Source: Balanoglossus misakiensis (Eukaryota; Hemichordata). From it: a stretch of 64,000 nucleotides of DNA. Position numbers and translations under genes: made by a program. A model generated the notes under the pieces. That model was not told where the DNA came from, ran no database searches, and saw only the letters and a program-made list of their open reading frames with translations. Numbering within the stretch: the stretch's first letter is position 1; every line of letters begins with the position of its first letter. This document shows, one piece after another, positions 61,128 through 64,000 of this stretch. The stretch spans positions 3,906,001-3,970,000 of the forward strand of contig CM082577.2 of assembly GCA_040954595.2 (NCBI GenBank), read 5' to 3'.

Positions 61128-61954
61128 GATAAACACGGCACAACACGTTTTACTCTGAGAGGAAAACAAACTTCAAACTTCCGCGCCAGCAGCCATCTTG
61201 GGTTTTACCCACAATGCCCTGGTGTGTTGCGATTCAGTTCCGACGGAAACTTCTTCGCAACATAAATAAACGATTTGTGACATCAAACAACAAACCACGT
61301 GGCAAACTTTCCCCATCAATATGTGTGAAAAAAGAATGCGCAGGATTTTTCTTGTAATCGGTAGCGGGTGCCAAATGGGAAGAACAACCTCATTTGTACG
61401 AGGGATGTGGATAGCGCCCTCGTATGGTGCTGATGTGCGGATCAAGAGCCGGGCACTATCCCTTGTGGTGTAATTTTGGAATGCATCGTTTAGTTCTAGC
61501 ACGGTCACCTGTGGAGTGACCGTGGTTCTAGAGCACTGCTAAGTTGTATATTTCTTCATTCTGCTACACACTTTAATATATGAAACATCCCACTCGCACT
61601 CCAGCTGGTCAGTACATGTACGTAGCTGCTATGCCTCCACACACACACGTACACACACACTCACCCATTTAGTACCAGTATGAGTTTTGCTTCGATTGAT
61701 GTGGCTTTGTGTGTGGAGTAATGTATATAAAGAGGTAATTATGTTTGATTTGTATGATTGAAGTCACACATTATAAACACAGTTATACATAATTAAAATT
61801 AAGTCATTAAAAATTTGATAGGAAATTATACTTCAATTACCGGTATACGATAATTCATGTAGATTGATGCAGACATGATAATTTCAGTGAAAATACTCCT
61901 GAGTATTGTAAAACCCAGTTTTTCTTTTGTCTTTTTTGCAGCCCTGAACACAAG
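61128..61954. promoter_or_regulatory. Divergent promoter region of HAUS2 and FTCDNL1
   Basis: The two start codons are 828 bp apart on opposite strands, so both promoters lie here. FTCDNL1 has a splice acceptor (cttttttgcag, ending 61941) only 13 bp before its ATG, so at least one non-coding or short coding upstream exon of that gene must also lie here or within HAUS2. A CA-rich tract lies at about 61637-61663. Confidence 0.55.
61190..61201 (-). promoter_or_regulatory. YY1-like site near HAUS2 start
   Basis: On the minus strand reads caagatggctgc, one base off the YY1 consensus AAGATGGCGGC. It is 65-75 nt upstream of the HAUS2 ATG and in the transcript orientation, a common place for YY1 sites at housekeeping starts. 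Sequence match only. Confidence 0.4.
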
Positions 61955-63340
61955 ATGAAGAGACTTGCTATTTGTTTATTGAATGTGTCCGAGGCAAAAA
62001 ATATTGAAATAATTGAAAATATTGCAAAGGCAGCAGTTAGCCATGGAAATAATCATGAATCAGACCAACAGGATATGTCAGGTAAGCAGAGCCAGGAAGG
62101 AGATTGTTTGTGGTTTCTGTATTCTTTGGTCAGAGTTGACAGAAAATTACCTTTCTGTTTCAGAGGAGAAGATCAAATCAACAGTTCTGAATATCTTCAA
62201 TGACCAAGACTACAATCGCACAGTGGTAACCATAGCAGCACCCATCCATCACCTAGGCAACAGTTTGTATCACGCCTGCAAGAGGGCATATGAACTGATT
62301 GACCTCTCTGGCCATTCCGGAGGTCATCCCAGACTGGGAGCGGTTGACTTGATTCCCGTGCATCCGTTGTCAGATGATGTAACTCTGGATGAGTGTGGAG
62401 AGCTGGCAAGAGGTAGAAAGCAGAATTCTGTCTTTCATCACAAAATACAGAAAAAAATACATGACCATTCAAAAAATGTATAAGCTCTCTCCCTCCCTCC
62501 CTCCTCCTCCACCCTTACCTGCATCTGTAAATTAAGTGTAAATTGTAATTATTGCATTTTTTTCCTACATTCATGTTCTCCATCACAGGTCTTGCCACAA
62601 GATTGGCAGAGGACATCCCGGGTTCCTCCTTCTTTCTGTTTGGCCATGCTGACAAGTCTAATCCCCGGGGACTGGTGGAGAGACGGAAGGAAGTGGGTTG
62701 GTTCGCTGGTCGCCATGGATTCCAGCACAAAGAGTTGAAGTATGACATTGGCGCAGCCCCAACTGCTAGATACGGATTGACTGGTAAATGCAGATCATTG
62801 AACTTTTGCTTTGAATCTTTGTAAAGTATCAGGTGACGTTGTAGGCTAGTTCTCAAGACTTAACTCTGTTTATATATTTATATACATTCAGGTATTGGTG
62901 CAATTCCATACATGATGAACTGCAATGTCACCATAGATACAGAAGATCTGCAGTTGGGTCGAGATATTGCCATGGCGATCAGGGGCTCGTCTCCGGGAGG
63001 TCTACCCGGTGTGCAGTCGATGGCTTTCAGACACCAGGGCAAAATTGAAATCGCTTGCAACGTCCAATCCTTTTTGCTCGGTGAAGGTCAAAGGTCACCT
63101 GGAAGTGCTTCCACGGCTACCAATAATTATGATCAACTTCAGACATTTGGCAGACATTCGTACGTTCCCGGTGAAGCTGTGGAAGCCAGGGTCCGAGAAC
63201 TGGCTGCTGGCAAGGATGTGGACACTGAAGGGATGGCCCTTCTTGGATTTGAACCCAAGACAGCCTTAGAGCTTGCCACAGAAGCTCTGACAACCGGACA
63301 AAAGATGTTCTGGATAAACCGTCAAAGTCGAACAATGTGA
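61955..63340 (+). CDS. FTCDNL1: Formiminotransferase-domain protein, FTCDNL1-like
   Basis: Cytosolic protein with the formiminotransferase fold found at the N-terminus of FTCD (histidine/folate metabolism: transfer of the formimino group from formiminoglutamate to tetrahydrofolate). The biochemical role of the stand-alone form is not established. Exons: 61955-62081, 62164-62412, 62589-62783, 62892-63340; 339 residues, all introns phase 1. Motifs: LAICLLNVSEAK at the start as in FTCD/FTCDNL1 ('CVPNFSEG'-type strand), FNDQDYNRTVVT, LSGHSGGHPRLGAVDLIPVH with the His equal to the catalytic region of FTCD (E of 'GEHPR' is G here), DIGAAPTARYGLTGIGA and YMMNCNV. Both formiminotransferase subdomains are present; no cyclodeaminase domain follows before the stop. 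The reading frame is open upstream of the ATG to the acceptor, so a few residues could come from an upstream exon. Confidence 0.88.
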
Positions 63341-64000
63341 TGTCAGTGCAATACTTCTACATTCATCAACTGCATAAATCACTGGATTTGGTTGTCTAGC
63401 ATATATACCAGTTTGTGCCTTAACTTGTCCTCAACAGGGGCCTCTCAACAGACCAAGTTCTTTGATGGCTTGCAAATTCATACTGTTCAGAAGCACTTGC
63501 CTGAGTTAATCTCTCTGTCAGTCATTGCACAAGATCCAAGCACTTTGCTTACCTGTTCATGTAAATTTTCTTCCTGTTATAATTAATTTTCAATAAAGAA
63601 TAAGCAACATGATGCCAACTTTCTCTCCCAAGTCTTTTAACATTTATCTGAATATGACAAAATATCTTATTCTGCAGAATCCCAGGTGTTCACAAAAGCC
63701 ACTAACACAGATGTGAAATATATGAGAGTGAACAAAAATAACAAAGAACGTACATGTCCAGCAACTGTAAAGATGGCATTTACTGCTATCCACCTCAACT
63801 GATCAAACTCTTCTTAATTATTCAACTGCATGCGTGAATAATTTAGTAACATGTTTGCATGGTGCACCCATAAGCCTGTAAATTCAAAGCAGTGTGCGAG
63901 ACTATACATATGGGATGTGATATATTATCAGACAGGATTAGAACATTCATACAAAACTGGCTTAGGTTCGCATATGGTTGGAAGTTGGCCAACAAAATAT
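63341..64000. other. 3' UTR of FTCDNL1 and downstream flank
   Basis: Contains the 3' UTR to about 63610 and then AT-rich sequence with no coding exon or repeat that I recognise. Confidence 0.6.
63592..63597 (+). terminator. Polyadenylation signal for FTCDNL1
   Basis: Canonical AATAAA 252 bp after the stop codon, in AT-rich sequence and the first such hexamer downstream. Confidence 0.6.

Overview
This is animal genomic DNA. Genes are split by GT-AG introns ranging from under 100 bp to 29 kb, and the spaces between them hold microsatellites, foldback and TIR elements and other dispersed repeats. Encoded proteins point to a bilaterian invertebrate. The two receptor genes are NMDA-type glutamate receptor subunits too diverged to be direct vertebrate GRIN orthologues. 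The two housekeeping genes (HAUS2, FTCDNL1) are recognisable by comparison with vertebrates. A non-vertebrate deuterostome (hemichordate, amphioxus or echinoderm) is my best guess, but the sequence alone does not settle the phylum.

Layout: (1) 1655-9001, + strand: the 3' ten coding exons of NMDA receptor-like subunit gene A; the signal-peptide exon is not in the window. (2) 9002-13201: intergenic, no gene seen. (3) 13202-57759, + strand: complete NMDA receptor-like subunit gene B, 11 coding exons, about 1004 residues, with a 29.2-kb first intron (13736-42901) that holds a 1.1-kb TIR transposon and several repeats but no nested gene I can support. (4) 59749-61127, - strand: HAUS2, an augmin subunit, 5 exons, 218 residues. 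(5) 61955-63340, + strand: FTCDNL1-like formiminotransferase-domain protein, 4 exons, 339 residues, divergent from HAUS2 across an 828-bp gap.

Genes A and B are tandem duplicates. Every shared intron has the same phase and four exons have the same or nearly the same length (three identical: 221, 161 and 182 nt). Both encode an amino-terminal domain, the two halves of the ligand-binding domain, M1, re-entrant M2 with a GluN2-like Asn-Asn pair, M3, M4, a coiled-coil tail and a C-terminal class I PDZ ligand (TTL and ESSV). Both depart from ordinary NMDA subunits in the same places. The Thr that contacts the ligand two residues after the S1 Ser is Lys in both, and the M3 SYTANLAAF gate is LYTANLTAH in A and MYTGNLAAH in B. 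The pair therefore looks like an unusual NMDA-receptor subfamily with altered ligand pocket and gate, and is the most interesting content here.

The repeats worth following are: a Harbinger-like TIR element with G-runs (26200-27294); a composite repeat field with CRE palindromes and a 38-bp-arm hairpin enclosing a hammerhead-ribozyme-like core (46560-47770); and a foldback MITE present in gene A and, truncated, in that same field.
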